A stretch of 33,792 nucleotides of DNA from Akkermansiaceae bacterium (GTDB lineage: Bacteria; Verrucomicrobiota; Verrucomicrobiia; Verrucomicrobiales; Akkermansiaceae): the NCBI GenBank assembly GCA_903878115.1, contig CAIRGO010000290.1, forward strand, positions 1-33,792. The letters are read 5' to 3'. The position numbers and the translations under genes are program-made. The notes below the pieces were generated by a model. That model made no database searches, was not told the origin of the DNA, and saw nothing but the letters and a program-made list of their open reading frames with translations. The stretch's first letter is position 1. Each line of letters opens with the position of its first letter. Positions 16,200-24,940 of the stretch are shown here, piece after piece.

Positions 16200-16315
16200 C
16201 GGGCTGACTCCCATAGGAGTCAACCCGCAACCATATGAATAGTAACCCATGGAAAACCCAAAAACCAAAAGGAAACTATGCTAATACAACGTTGCCATTT
16301 TGGATTTCTTTCTAA
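16200..16315 (+). ncRNA. Tandem structured RNA-like unit 4 (degenerate 3' part)
   Basis: Hairpin 1 pairs CGGGCTGACTCC (16200-16211) with 16216-16227 around CATA, with one C-A mismatch; it resembles hairpin 1 of unit 3 (CGGGYTGA / TCAACCCG). The box GGAAAACCCAAAAACC is at 16251-16266. The third element is changed to GTTGCCA and no convincing terminator follows, although CCAAAA (16265-16270) can pair with TTTTGG (16298-16303). This copy is probably decaying or processed differently. Confidence 0.4.
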
Positions 16316-16362
16316 AAATTGCAGAAAAAATGATTTTTTTTCAGAAATCGAAAAAAACCTCA

Positions 16363-17361
16363 TTACGAGCCCCAGGAAAACCGCTCGGGGATCCATGTGT
16401 AAGTATCTTTTTTGACTTCCGCGAGGTGCCCCAGCGCTGGCCATGGCAGGTGGAACCCATACAATCGCGTTTTTTCGACGTTTGCTTGGGCATAGACCTT
16501 TTTCCGCGTGATCACCGCCAACTCAGGGTCGTGATCGAAGGCAATCGTCCAGCCGACATTTTCAAACATCAGCAAATGATGATGCGCCAGATCCATGATG
16601 TGCAGCAGTGACTGTCCCGCCGAGCTGATGCGAAAAATCGCATGACCCGCCGTATGACCAGGGGCTAACTCCAGCTTGATATCGCCATTCCAGACGGATG
16701 AACCATCTTTGAGGATATTTGTCACTGGCTTGAGAATTTCAAAGCGATTTCGGTTATCTTTGGTCAGGCCGGGCAGTTCTTTTTTGTCGCGTTTGGATTT
16801 GGAAAAATCTGGCTCTTTGGAAAACCAGAAATCAAGCTCTTCCTGTGTCACGTAGAATGCAGCATTAGGGAAGGTAATGGCATTATCGATGGTGAAGCCG
16901 CCGATGTGATCCACGTGGGCATGGCTCAAAAACGCGGCGGTGACGTCGGTTTTCTTGATGCCGATCGATTCGAGCGCGGCGAAGAACCAGCCGAAATTAT
17001 TATTTTTCACTTTGCCGAAGCCAGAATCGAAAATGGCCACTTCTTTGCCTTTGCGCAGGACTAGAATATTGACGTAAAGCGGAATGCCATCATTGCGTTC
17101 ATAATGTTTTTCTAACGACTCTGCCATCTGTGGTCGATCAGCTTCAGGATACATCATGCCAATCGCCGGACGAATCAGCGAATGACCATCACTGATGGAA
17201 AACGCCTCGATTTCACCAATCTGAAAGCGATAGATGTTAGGGTTGCGAAATGGCAACGGTTCAGACGCCGTTTTTTCCTCTGCAGATGCAGGCAAAAGTT
17301 GAGAGAATAATGCAGCGGAACTACCAAGGAACGTGCGGCGCGACCAAGAATCGGTTGACAT
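16363..17361 (-). CDS. MBL-fold metallo-hydrolase with Tat signal
   Basis: Metallo-beta-lactamase-fold hydrolases use one or two zinc ions; activities range from lactonase to phosphodiesterase. The zinc motif His147-x-His149-x-Asp151-His152 ([10 protein letters not shown]) is present, followed by [17 protein letters not shown] and a C-terminal [10 protein letters not shown]. This order and the wording ISDGH, YVNILVL and IFDSGFG are typical of the quorum-lactonase-like/YtnP-type subgroup of exported hydrolases, though the substrate cannot be read from sequence. The N-terminus [20 protein letters not shown] is a twin-arginine signal, so I start at ATG 17361 (332 aa). The longer frame to 17418 would bury that signal. 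The gene diverges from the TM2 gene and ends next to RNA-like unit 4. Confidence 0.87.
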   Translation of the reverse strand: MSTDSWSRRTFLGSSAALFSQLLPASAEEKTASEPLPFRNPNIYRFQIGEIEAFSISDGHSLIRPAIGMMYPEADRPQMAESLEKHYERNDGIPLYVNILVLRKGKEVAIFDSGFGKVKNNNFGWFFAALESIGIKKTDVTAAFLSHAHVDHIGGFTIDNAITFPNAAFYVTQEELDFWFSKEPDFSKSKRDKKELPGLTKDNRNRFEILKPVTNILKDGSSVWNGDIKLELAPGHTAGHAIFRISSAGQSLLHIMDLAHHHLLMFENVGWTIAFDHDPELAVITRKKVYAQANVEKTRLYGFHLPWPALGHLAEVKKDTYTWIPERFSWGS

Positions 17362-17462
17362 GTTTTCAGTATGGAAAAATCCCACCAAAGAACAAGCGGC
17401 GATTCCAAAATGACACAAATATTTTCATGGCGAATCATGCGATGGGTTATATCATACATCCC

Positions 17463-17840
17463 ATGAAAGGCACACATGACACTGGGTTGGGTTATTTATT
17501 TTGGATTTTTGGATTCACGGGATTGCATCGATTTTATTTTGGCAAAAAAATTACCGGAGCGATTTGGTTTTGCACGCTTGGGGTTTTGGGGATTGGTTGG
17601 TTGATAGATCTGTTCTTGATCCCTGCGATGCGTCGTGAAGCAGATGCGCAATACGCGCAGAAATCTCATGACTATACCATTGCATGGTTGTTGCAAGTAT
17701 TTCTTGGTCCCCTAGGTCTTCACAGATTTTACATGGGAAAATGGATCAGCGGATTGGTGTATCTTTTCACAGGTGGCCTAGTCGGAATCGGCTGGGTGTA
17801 TGATTTTTTCACATTAAATGAGCAATTGAGCGAGAGTTAG
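17463..17840 (+). CDS. TM2-domain membrane protein (two TM2 modules)
   Basis: This 125-aa protein contains two TM2-like modules, each a pair of membrane helices joined by a short turn. The first is [20 protein letters not shown] followed by GIGWLIDLF; the second is [20 protein letters not shown] followed by GIGWVYDFF. The G-x-H-R-F-Y-x-G-K motif in both is diagnostic. The function of bacterial TM2 proteins is unknown. I start at ATG 17463 ([11 protein letters not shown]), which opens directly onto the first module; ATG 17427 is possible. The frame is open back to 17250, but that part overlaps the divergent MBL gene and is not believable coding sequence. Confidence 0.82.
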   Translation: MKGTHDTGLGYLFWIFGFTGLHRFYFGKKITGAIWFCTLGVLGIGWLIDLFLIPAMRREADAQYAQKSHDYTIAWLLQVFLGPLGLHRFYMGKWISGLVYLFTGGLVGIGWVYDFFTLNEQLSES

Positions 17841-17923
17841 GTAAGAAAATGCAATCATGATTCCGCTTTTCAATCACTGAAGTCAGTAATAGAATTAAAG
17901 ATCGATACTTCCTATCAACGATA

Positions 17924-18391
17924 ATGAAAATTTCCTTTCTACCACTGGTCTCACTATTGCTATTGTTGGTGTCCTGCATCACATCGCCGCAGCGCTTATC
18001 GGGCAAAACCGACATTCCAATGCTACTGCCTAGTGAGAAATATGCGACATGGAAGATCGACGAAGCCGACTTTGACCAATCACGTTACTATGTGATCTCA
18101 AAATATTCGCCCGATGACAAATTCATCAGCGTCTATGCCAGCGATGAGGGTGATCCTATTGCTCCGACTAAAGCAAAAAAAGTGATGATTCCCGAGATCG
18201 GTCTGGTGCCATATCGACGTTGCTCACTCGTTGGCGATGGCGGTCCGCCTCGTTTTGAAACCGACCCGTTCAGTCGCGATGATGGGCACGGCGGAAAGGT
18301 CTATTATTTTGTGCGTGTCGTAACTGGTGATGGTGATCAAGAAGCCATGATGAAATCTGTGAAATGGGCTGCACCGGGTACAGCACCATGA
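17924..18391 (+). CDS. Putative lipoprotein of unknown function
   Basis: This 155-aa protein begins with a lipoprotein signal: Lys-rich start, hydrophobic core, then the lipobox LVSC at Cys18. The mature part (YYVISKYSPDDKFISVYASDEGDPIAPTKAKKVMIPEIG, then YRRCSLVGDGGPPRFETDPF) is hydrophilic, with no motif I recognise. It probably sits in the inner or outer membrane facing the periplasm. A small inverted repeat (18399-18405 with 18411-18417) follows the stop but lacks a T-run. The neighbours share no theme that would suggest a role. Confidence 0.7.
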   Translation: MKISFLPLVSLLLLLVSCITSPQRLSGKTDIPMLLPSEKYATWKIDEADFDQSRYYVISKYSPDDKFISVYASDEGDPIAPTKAKKVMIPEIGLVPYRRCSLVGDGGPPRFETDPFSRDDGHGGKVYYFVRVVTGDGDQEAMMKSVKWAAPGTAP

Positions 18392-18508
18392 TGACCTCTT
18401 ATTCTGGAATAGAATAATCAACGATCGGCAAAAGAAAAAAACAAAGCTTGTGTTTGTGAAAATCTGCACGATGATGCGCTGCGCGGCGTTGGCTGTGTGA
18501 TATAAATT

Positions 18509-19099
18509 ATGACAATTACGATGATTTTATGGCTACTGGCGGGAATGATTTTAGCTGTAGTTTATGCCTCCTTTTTCGAATGGACATTGCACCGCTATGT
18601 GATGCATCGCCCAGTGTGGAATTTCCGCTATGCCTTTCAAGCACACGCCGTGGTTCACCATCAAATTTTTAAAGCAGATCACACTTATCACCTTCAAAAC
18701 GATAAAGACAAAGAGACGATCCCGATGGCGTGGTGGAATGGCCCAGTGCTGATTTTGATTGGCATGACACCGTTTACGCTTTTCGCTTGGGCGATCGGAC
18801 AATGGTCATTTTTGATCGGTGGAGTTACGATGTTTGCAGCCTATTATTGCTTTTACGAATACATCCATTGGTGCATGCATTTGCCGAAAGCGCGTCGCGT
18901 CGAGAAACCGCGATTTTTCCAACTGCTAAACGGCCATCACGTTCTGCATCATCGCTACATGCACAAAAATTTCAACGTCGTGTTGCCCTTGGCGGATTTA
19001 TGCCTAGGAACTTTGTTGCTGCGTTCGAAAACTCATTTTGCCCAAGTCAAAGGCCCTTCGGTGCCAGATGTGCAACCGCTGGCTGTTCCCGAAACTTGA
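18509..19099 (+). CDS. Fatty acid hydroxylase-superfamily (di-iron) membrane protein
   Basis: This 196-aa integral membrane protein has the histidine clusters of the fatty acid hydroxylase/sterol desaturase superfamily: His28-x4-His33 (LHRYVMH), His46-x3-His50-His51 (HAVVHH), HWCMH, and HHVLHHRYMH near residue 150. These His residues bind a di-iron centre that hydroxylates or desaturates a C-H bond of a lipid, carotenoid or sterol. Four hydrophobic segments fit the fold. The protein is short for a sterol desaturase and closer in size to small carotenoid/lipid hydroxylases, but the substrate is not evident. The MATE transporter starts 6 bp after its stop, suggesting an operon. Confidence 0.78.
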   Translation: MTITMILWLLAGMILAVVYASFFEWTLHRYVMHRPVWNFRYAFQAHAVVHHQIFKADHTYHLQNDKDKETIPMAWWNGPVLILIGMTPFTLFAWAIGQWSFLIGGVTMFAAYYCFYEYIHWCMHLPKARRVEKPRFFQLLNGHHVLHHRYMHKNFNVVLPLADLCLGTLLLRSKTHFAQVKGPSVPDVQPLAVPET

Positions 19100-19105
19100 T
19101 TTACC

Positions 19106-20518
19106 ATGGATGGGGCTGAAACAAAGGCTGACATTCCGATTCTGGCTGGTCGTTTGGGCGGTCTCAGCTTGGCGCGGCAAGTCGCTGTGTTAGCAGTTTG
19201 GCCTTTGTTAGAAAATGCATTGGCTTTTCTCGTCGGCGTTACCGATCTGATGGTTTCCAGTCGTATGGTGACGGGCGAAACTCGGGTGGCGGTGATGGAT
19301 GCCATGGGGCTCGGCGGCTATGTCGGGTGGTTTTTTAATATCCTCCAAGGGGCGGTAGCTGTTGGCGTGATGGCATTGGTGTCTCGAGCGGTGGGTGCGC
19401 GCGATGGCGCATTGGCGAAGCGCGGGCTAGGGCAGGGATTGTGGCTCGGGGTGATCGCAGGCATTGGCTCATTGATCGTGTTGCAACTGGGCACGGCATT
19501 ATTGATTAAAGAAATGGGCCTTAGCCCGGCGGCATCGGTCTATGCGGATCAATACCTGCGGATTCTAGCGTGGTCTGGTCCCTTTAGTGGTGCGATGATG
19601 GCGCTGAATGCCGCGCTGCGTGGCTCTGGTGATACGCGTACTCCGTTTCTCTCGATGATCGTAGTGAACGTGGTCAACATGGGCTTGAGTATTTTGTTTG
19701 TCTATGGTCCCGCACCTTTTGGTGGACATGGAGTGTCTGGCATCGCGTGGGGCACGGTCATTGGTTGGTGCTCTGGTTTGTTATCAGTTTCGTTAGTGCT
19801 CGCGGCGCGAAAAGGTGTCGATGAAACGGTGTTGCGTTGGACGCGTGAGGCACTGCGTTTTCATCGTGAAACCATGGCGCGGATTGTGCGCGTGGGCATT
19901 CCTCAATCGATGGAAATTGCAGGTATGTGGGCGATTCATTTTGTTGGAATTCAAACTATTTCAAAACTTCCTGTGTACGGTGCCTTGGGTGCACACATCA
20001 TCGCAATCCGCGTGGAATCGATGAGCTTCATGCCTGGCTTTGCCATTGCCACAGCAGCGGCTGCATTAACGGGTCAATACCTCGGTGCTGGCTCTAAGCC
20101 GATGGCGGTAAAAGTCGTGCGTTTTTGTTGGAAAATCAACATCGCGGTGATGTCGATCATCGGAGTCTGTTTCGTGATTTTTCGCGAACCATTAGTGGCC
20201 ATGCTCGCAGGCGATAGTCCCGAGCATTTGCATTTGGCCGCTCCCTTGTTAGTAGTTTGTGCGTTTGCCCAGCCAGCCTTTGCGACCTGTATTTTGCTAA
20301 AAACCACCATGCGCGGTGCCGGTGCCACACCGCTCGTGATGAAATGGGCTTTCAGCATCATGGTCTTTTTCCGCATCGGAGTGTTACTCTATCTGAAATC
20401 AACTGGCACACTTACCTTAGTTGGCGTTTGGACCGTCTTTGCAGTTGATCTCTGCGTGCAGGCATTGGTTTTCTCATGGCTGCATTTTCGTGGAAAATGG
20501 TTAGATGCAAAAGTTTGA
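19106..20518 (+). CDS. MATE family multidrug/toxin efflux transporter
   Basis: This 470-aa polytopic membrane protein has about 12 hydrophobic segments in two MatE halves. The family signatures include the inner-half block around GDTRTPFLSMIVVNVVNMGLSILFVYG (about 170-200) and the second half opening with RIVRVGIPQSMEIAGMWAIHFVGI. MATE proteins export cationic drugs or metabolites against Na+ or H+ gradients. It follows the hydroxylase gene by 6 bp, so they are probably cotranscribed, and export of a product made by the hydroxylase is conceivable. The start ATG 19106 (MDGAETKADIP) puts a short cytosolic tail before the first helix. Confidence 0.88.
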   Translation: MDGAETKADIPILAGRLGGLSLARQVAVLAVWPLLENALAFLVGVTDLMVSSRMVTGETRVAVMDAMGLGGYVGWFFNILQGAVAVGVMALVSRAVGARDGALAKRGLGQGLWLGVIAGIGSLIVLQLGTALLIKEMGLSPAASVYADQYLRILAWSGPFSGAMMALNAALRGSGDTRTPFLSMIVVNVVNMGLSILFVYGPAPFGGHGVSGIAWGTVIGWCSGLLSVSLVLAARKGVDETVLRWTREALRFHRETMARIVRVGIPQSMEIAGMWAIHFVGIQTISKLPVYGALGAHIIAIRVESMSFMPGFAIATAAAALTGQYLGAGSKPMAVKVVRFCWKINIAVMSIIGVCFVIFREPLVAMLAGDSPEHLHLAAPLLVVCAFAQPAFATCILLKTTMRGAGATPLVMKWAFSIMVFFRIGVLLYLKSTGTLTLVGVWTVFAVDLCVQALVFSWLHFRGKWLDAKV

Positions 20519-20592
20519 TGCGTGGGCGCTGAGAAAATCTTGACACAGATGAGGCTAGGCAAGGCGTGTGATTTCTGTACTATACCGCCGCG

Positions 20593-21555
20593 ATGCTTCC
20601 TGAGAGAATTTTAGAAACCCGTGTTTTTGCACCAGCTACTGTGGCCAATGTGGCTTGTGGTTATGACGTGCTTGGCTTTGCGATTGATGCGCCTGGCGAT
20701 GAAGTGGTGGTGCGTCATTCGACAAAACCTGGACTGCGGATCACCTTGATCACTGGTGATGATGGTAAACTGCCGAAGGATCCCGAAAAAAATACCGCGG
20801 GCGTGGCAGCACTGGATTTTCTCCGACATCTCGGCATGTTGGATCGTGGCATCGAAATGGAAATTCACAAAAAAATGCCTTTCGGTTCAGGACTCGGATC
20901 TTCCGCTGCTTCTTCGGTCGCGGGGGTCTATGCTGTGAATCGCTTGATTGGTGAGCCACTCAGCAAAAAACAGCTGTTGCCATTTGCGATGGCGGGCGAG
21001 GCGAGCGCCGATGGTGCATGGCATGCCGATAACGTGGCTCCTTGTTTGCTGGGCGGCATTGTATTTATTCGTTCTAATGAGGAACTCGATATTGCGCAAA
21101 TCCCCGTGCCAAAAAATCTCTGGGCCGCAGTGGTGCATCCTGACATTGAAATCCTGACAAAAGTAGCGCGGGAAATTTTACCGAAAGATATTCCCTTGGC
21201 GAATGCGACACAGCAAATCGGCAATCTAGGCGGCCTGCTGTGCGGACTCATTCAAGAAGATTACGGTCTCATTTCGCGTTCGATCCATGACGTGATCGCG
21301 GAACCACGTCGTCAAAAATTAATTCCTGATTTCTATAAAGCCAAACGCGCCGCGCTCGCAGCTGGTGCTCTCGGCTTCTCCATCTCAGGCGCAGGACCTT
21401 CGGTTTTTGCGCTGTGCGAAGGGGAAGAAATCGCCCGCAAGGTGGGCGAAGCAATCTCGAAAGTTTTTTCGGCATTGCCGCTCACCAATCAAATCCACGT
21501 CTCGCGCATTAATCCGCGTGGCGTTCATGTGGTCGAGGAAAAAATGAATCAATAA
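20593..21555 (+). CDS. thrB: Homoserine kinase
   Basis: ThrB phosphorylates L-homoserine with ATP, the step before threonine synthase. The 320-aa protein is a GHMP kinase with the N-terminal RVFAPATVANVACGYDVLGFA, the phosphate-binding glycine-rich loop PFGSGLGSSAAS (residues 96-107), and the C-terminal motif ISGAGPSVFAL. Length matches the family. thrC begins 6 bp after its stop, so thrB and thrC form one operon completing homoserine to threonine; homoserine dehydrogenase is not in the window. TATACC at 20581-20586 lies 6 nt before the ATG and could be a -10 for a leaderless message, but no good -35 sits at the right distance. Confidence 0.96.
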   Translation: MLPERILETRVFAPATVANVACGYDVLGFAIDAPGDEVVVRHSTKPGLRITLITGDDGKLPKDPEKNTAGVAALDFLRHLGMLDRGIEMEIHKKMPFGSGLGSSAASSVAGVYAVNRLIGEPLSKKQLLPFAMAGEASADGAWHADNVAPCLLGGIVFIRSNEELDIAQIPVPKNLWAAVVHPDIEILTKVAREILPKDIPLANATQQIGNLGGLLCGLIQEDYGLISRSIHDVIAEPRRQKLIPDFYKAKRAALAAGALGFSISGAGPSVFALCEGEEIARKVGEAISKVFSALPLTNQIHVSRINPRGVHVVEEKMNQ

Positions 21556-21561
21556 GTTGCC

Positions 21562-22866
21562 GTGCGCTATCATTCTACCAATCAACCAAGTCTTCAGGTT
21601 TCGTTGAAAGAGGCTATATTACGATCATTGCCTGCGGATAATGGCCTCTACATGCCGAATGAAATCAAACCGCTGGGCGATGATTTCTGGGATGAGTGGC
21701 GTGATTTATCGTTAGAAGAAATGGGCTTCCGCGTGGCGTCAGCATTTTTTGGCGAAGATGTGCCCGAAGAAGAATTGCGCTCGATCGTTAATGGAACGCT
21801 GGGTTTTGATGTGCCATTGATTCAGTTAGCGCCGGCAGATTTTTTGTTAGAATTATTTCATGGTCCCACGTTAGCATTCAAAGATTTCGGCGCTAGGTTC
21901 ATGGCTCGCTTAATGGCCTACCTCACACGTGAAGATCAACGCGAATTAACCGTGCTCGTCGCGACCTCGGGTGATACTGGTGGAGCGGTGGCATCAGCAT
22001 TTCATCATGTTCCTCATACGCGGGTGGTCATTCTTTTTCCTAAAGGAAAAGTCTCACCGCTGCAGGAAAAACAGCTCACCGCATTGGGCGGAAATATCAC
22101 GGCGTTAGAAATCGATGGCACCTTCGATGACTGCCAGCGGATGGTGAAATCGGCATTTCTTGATCGTGCTTTATCTGAGCAACTTAACCTCACTTCTGCA
22201 AATTCAATTAACCTCGCGCGATTAGTTCCGCAGAGTTTCTACTATTTTCATAGTAGTCGAATTTTGCCCGTTGGTGTTGAACCAGTATTCGTGGTGCCAT
22301 CAGGAAATTTTGGTAATCTCACAGCAGGATTATTGGCAACAAAACTAGGCTTGCGGGTGAAAAAATTTATCGCTGCTACCAATCGAAATGACGTGGTGCC
22401 GCAATATCTTGCCACGGGCCAGTATCAACCACGCCCCAGTGTGGCGACGATCTCTAACGCGATGGATGTAGGCGCGCCATCGAATTTTGCGCGCATGCTG
22501 GCCTTGTTTGGCGACGATGCAAAAGCCATGTCTGCCATGATGTCGGGCTATGCATTTGATGATGATCAAACGCGTGCTGCGATTCGCGAAGTGCAGTCGC
22601 TCTATCAATACCAAATTGATCCACATGCAGCAGTTGCTTGGTTGGCTGCGAAAAAATGGCGCGCGGCGAACCCTGGAAATGCAACGATTGTGCTTGGAAC
22701 AGCGCATCCTGCAAAATTTCTTGAAGTGATGGAATCAGAACTCGGCAGAAACTGTGTGGATATACCTGAGCGTCTATCTTGCCTCGCCAATCAGCCATCG
22801 CACGCGATTCCCATGTCATCTCAGGAATTGCCGTTCCATGAGTGGTTAAAGCAATTTTCTTGTTAG
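21562..22866 (+). CDS. thrC: Threonine synthase
   Basis: ThrC converts O-phosphohomoserine and water to threonine with PLP. The 434-aa protein shows the PLP lysine in HGPTLAFKDFGARF (Lys107), the phosphate-binding VATSGDTGGAVASAF, NSINLARLVPQSFYYF, and FVVPSGNFGNLTAG. The start is a GTG at 21562, giving MRYHSTNQPS, the usual beginning of this type of threonine synthase. It is the second gene of the thrB-thrC operon. Its stop codon overlaps that of the convergent pseudouridine synthase gene: the four bases 22863-22866 provide TAG on this strand and TAA on the other. A perfect TACTAT-N4-ATAGTA dyad lies inside the gene at 22240-22255. Confidence 0.96.
   Translation: MRYHSTNQPSLQVSLKEAILRSLPADNGLYMPNEIKPLGDDFWDEWRDLSLEEMGFRVASAFFGEDVPEEELRSIVNGTLGFDVPLIQLAPADFLLELFHGPTLAFKDFGARFMARLMAYLTREDQRELTVLVATSGDTGGAVASAFHHVPHTRVVILFPKGKVSPLQEKQLTALGGNITALEIDGTFDDCQRMVKSAFLDRALSEQLNLTSANSINLARLVPQSFYYFHSSRILPVGVEPVFVVPSGNFGNLTAGLLATKLGLRVKKFIAATNRNDVVPQYLATGQYQPRPSVATISNAMDVGAPSNFARMLALFGDDAKAMSAMMSGYAFDDDQTRAAIREVQSLYQYQIDPHAAVAWLAAKKWRAANPGNATIVLGTAHPAKFLEVMESELGRNCVDIPERLSCLANQPSHAIPMSSQELPFHEWLKQFSC
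22240..22255. repeat. Perfect dyad TACTAT-N4-ATAGTA inside thrC
   Basis: The 6-bp arms are perfectly inverted around TTTC, and the flanking C/G extends the symmetry by one pair. The stretch encodes part of SFYYFHSS, a conserved part of threonine synthase, so protein constraint may explain some of it. Confidence 0.5.
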
Positions 22867-23627
22867 AGCGTGCTGCCTTCGATGAACTGAAGCATATCTT
22901 TTGCTATCGGGCATTGCCATTCTTTGAAGGTTTCATTCCAAGGAATTTTTAAGCGATGGGCGTGCAGTGCTTGGCGCGGCAATAGCATTTTTTTTCTCAT
23001 CTCATCGCTCCAACCGTGTTCGATGAAAGATAAAAATGTGTTTTCATCGGCACCGTATATTTTATCACCGATGATCGGGTGACCAAGGTGAGAAAGGTGA
23101 ACGCGGATTTGATGAGTGCGTCCAGTAATGGGTTCGCACGCGATGATAGAAAATTTTTCCTGCTGATTTTCGAAACGTTGTTCGACATGGAATTTCGTGA
23201 AGCTTTCGCGCCCACTAGTATGCACGGTGCGCTTCAACCAAATCGCGCTTGGTTCTACGAGTCCTTTGCGAATGATTGGCGCATCGATTTCATGATCGTC
23301 CCATTCTGGCCAACCGTGAACGATGGCGATGTAAGATTTTTCTGCTTCACGGTTTTGCAGACTCATGGCTAATTCACGGGCTGCTTGGGTGTGTTTTGCG
23401 ACGAGCACCAAACCACTCGTCTCACGATCGAGTCGTGTGATGATCGCTGGTTTTTTGCCATTGGCTATTTCAAAGGCTAACAATCGTTCTAGCCCGCATA
23501 GAAGTGTCGGTTCGATGCGCCCGTTCGATGGATGAACGATAAGCGGCGCTGGTTTATCGATCACGATGTAATCATCGCTTTCGTCAATGATCACAAATTC
23601 TAGAATTGCATCCGGTCCATCGCTCAC
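22863..23627 (-). CDS. RluA-family pseudouridine synthase
   Basis: Members of this family isomerise uridine to pseudouridine in rRNA or tRNA. The 254-aa protein has YIVIDKPAPLIVHPSNG near residue 20 and the catalytic motif ITRLDRETSGLVLV with Asp67, where many members have HRLD. Other landmarks are GRTHQIRVHLSHLGHPIIGDKIYG and the C-terminal RQALHAHRL. There is no N-terminal S4 domain, so it is closer to RluA/TruC-like short members than to RluD. The RNA target cannot be predicted. It diverges from the flavoprotein gene with a 72-bp shared promoter region. Confidence 0.9.
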   Translation of the reverse strand: MSDGPDAILEFVIIDESDDYIVIDKPAPLIVHPSNGRIEPTLLCGLERLLAFEIANGKKPAIITRLDRETSGLVLVAKHTQAARELAMSLQNREAEKSYIAIVHGWPEWDDHEIDAPIIRKGLVEPSAIWLKRTVHTSGRESFTKFHVEQRFENQQEKFSIIACEPITGRTHQIRVHLSHLGHPIIGDKIYGADENTFLSFIEHGWSDEMRKKMLLPRQALHAHRLKIPWNETFKEWQCPIAKDMLQFIEGSTL

Positions 23628-23664
23628 AGCGCTAGGGTATCATCTGCGCACATTCCCGCAAGCA

Positions 23665-23693
23665 TTGACTCATGACGTGACTTTGTTCTATCG
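23665..23693 (+). promoter_or_regulatory. Candidate promoter of the HI0933-type flavoprotein gene
   Basis: TTGACT (23665-23670) and CTATCG (23688-23693) are separated by 17 nt. The -35 is strong and the -10 is weak. The GTG start at 23700 is 6 nt beyond the -10, again predicting a message that begins at or next to its start codon. Confidence 0.4.
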
Positions 23694-23699
23694 TGTGGC

Positions 23700-24911
23700 G
23701 TGAGCGAAGCGAGAGCGCGAAGGGTGATGGTGGTAGGCGGCGGTCCAGCGGGATTGTTTGCTGCGGAAACCCTTGCCAAAAATGGCGCTGAGGTGCTGCT
23801 CTGTGAAGCGAATCCATCAGTCGGCAGGAAATTTCTCGTCGCGGGGCGAGGGGGCTTGAATCTAACACATTCTGATTCGCACGATGTTTTTCTTACGCGT
23901 TATAGCGGTGTTGATATGCCAGTTGCGTTGTGGCCAGAGTTGCTTGCTGAATTTGATAATGTCAGCATTCGTGAGTGGGCTGCGGGTCTAGGCATTGAAA
24001 CATTCCAAGCGTCCAATGGAAGAATTTATCCGCGTGAAATGAAAGCTGCACCATTGCTTCGGCGTTGGGTGGAGCGTTTGCGCGCGCTGGGCGTGCAGAT
24101 GAAAATGCGCCATCGACTCACGCAGCTTGTTCCCTCAGACGATCATCTGGCGTTGACATTTGAGACGCCCGTGGGTCCAGTGGAATATAGTGTGGATGCA
24201 GTCATTCTTGCACTTGGTGGTGGCTCGTGGCCCATCACTGGATCGGATGGAAAATGGGTTCCTTTGCTGGAGTCGCTCGGTGTAGCGGTCAGGCCATTGG
24301 TCTCAGCGAATTGTGGTTGGGAACTCGATTGGTCGCCAGAAGTGTTAGAAATGGCGGAGGGCAAACCTCTAAAAAATATTGCAGCTTCCGCAGGAATGGA
24401 AAAGGCAGTAGGGGAGTTGTTAGTGACAAAGTATGGATTAGAAGGTGGCGTGATCTATCAATTAGGTCCAGCATTGCGCGGGATGAACGAGGCATGCCTC
24501 AGCATTGATTTGAAACCAGCTTTCACTCATGATCAGTTATTGAAAAAAATGGAATCAGTACGCTGTGATTTTCTCTCCGCTGCGCGGATCCGCTGGAAAT
24601 TAAGTGACGCGGCGTTTGCTCTCTTGCGCGATTCAGCACAACATCTTGAGCATGTGGATGTGACAACTTTGGCATACCTAGCGAAAAATTTATGTTTGCC
24701 CTTACTCCGACCTCGTCCGCTTGCGGAGGCCATTTCCTCTGCTGGTGGCGTGAGTTGGAAATCTCTAACGGAAAATTTTTCACTGTCGAACGATCCTCGA
24801 ATTTTTCTTGCGGGAGAAATGATCGATTGGGAGGCGCCGACGGGTGGCTATCTAATGCAAGGGTGTTTTGCTACGGCCCACCGTGCGGCGCTGCGGGCAC
24901 TTGCATTATGA
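23700..24911 (+). CDS. HI0933/BaiN-family NAD(P)/FAD-dependent oxidoreductase
   Basis: This 403-aa flavoprotein has the Rossmann FAD-binding motif VVGGGPAGLFAAETLA (residues 11-26), then the family block GRKFLVAGRGGLNLTHSD, the second signature VILALGGGSWPITGSDG, and the C-terminal FLAGEMIDWEAPTGGYLMQGCFATAHRAA. This pattern matches the HI0933-like group; the better-known member BaiN acts on bile-acid intermediates, but most homologues are uncharacterised and the substrate here is unknown. The start is GTG 23700; a second in-frame ATG lies at codon 10, just before the glycine-rich motif. A small membrane protein follows after 29 bp. Confidence 0.88.
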   Translation: MSEARARRVMVVGGGPAGLFAAETLAKNGAEVLLCEANPSVGRKFLVAGRGGLNLTHSDSHDVFLTRYSGVDMPVALWPELLAEFDNVSIREWAAGLGIETFQASNGRIYPREMKAAPLLRRWVERLRALGVQMKMRHRLTQLVPSDDHLALTFETPVGPVEYSVDAVILALGGGSWPITGSDGKWVPLLESLGVAVRPLVSANCGWELDWSPEVLEMAEGKPLKNIAASAGMEKAVGELLVTKYGLEGGVIYQLGPALRGMNEACLSIDLKPAFTHDQLLKKMESVRCDFLSAARIRWKLSDAAFALLRDSAQHLEHVDVTTLAYLAKNLCLPLLRPRPLAEAISSAGGVSWKSLTENFSLSNDPRIFLAGEMIDWEAPTGGYLMQGCFATAHRAALRALAL

Positions 24912-24940
24912 AGAATTTCGTCTAGCATACGCACTCATCC

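Larger units (their letters stand above)
15322..16362. other. 1-kb non-coding region with tandem structured units and dispersed repeats
   Basis: No protein gene is supported here. The region is AT-rich and holds four related hairpin-box units (15332-15454, 15840-15960, 16005-16134, 16200-16315). Between units 1 and 2 lie three short stretches that resemble dispersed intergenic repeats (15501-15737). It is flanked by the phosphoesterase (rightward) and the 3' end of the MBL gene (leftward). Confidence 0.7.

Noticed and set aside
15332-16315. CRISPR array or simple tandem repeat
   Set aside because: Units are 120-500 bp apart, hairpin 1 differs between pairs of units, and there are no uniform spacers or direct repeats of CRISPR length.
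16096-16315. Small ORFs starting inside RNA-like units 3 and 4
   Set aside because: They run through the hairpins, lack a ribosome binding site and family features, and are not conserved between units.
17250-17426. N-terminal extension of the TM2 protein
   Set aside because: It overlaps the start of the divergent MBL gene with its Tat signal and looks non-coding.
18399-18417. Inverted repeat TTATTCT...AGAATAA as a terminator
   Set aside because: The stem is AT-rich and no T-run follows.
20540-20545. TTGACA upstream of thrB as a -35 element
   Set aside because: No -10-like hexamer lies 16-18 nt downstream; the only good -10 candidate is about 35 nt away.
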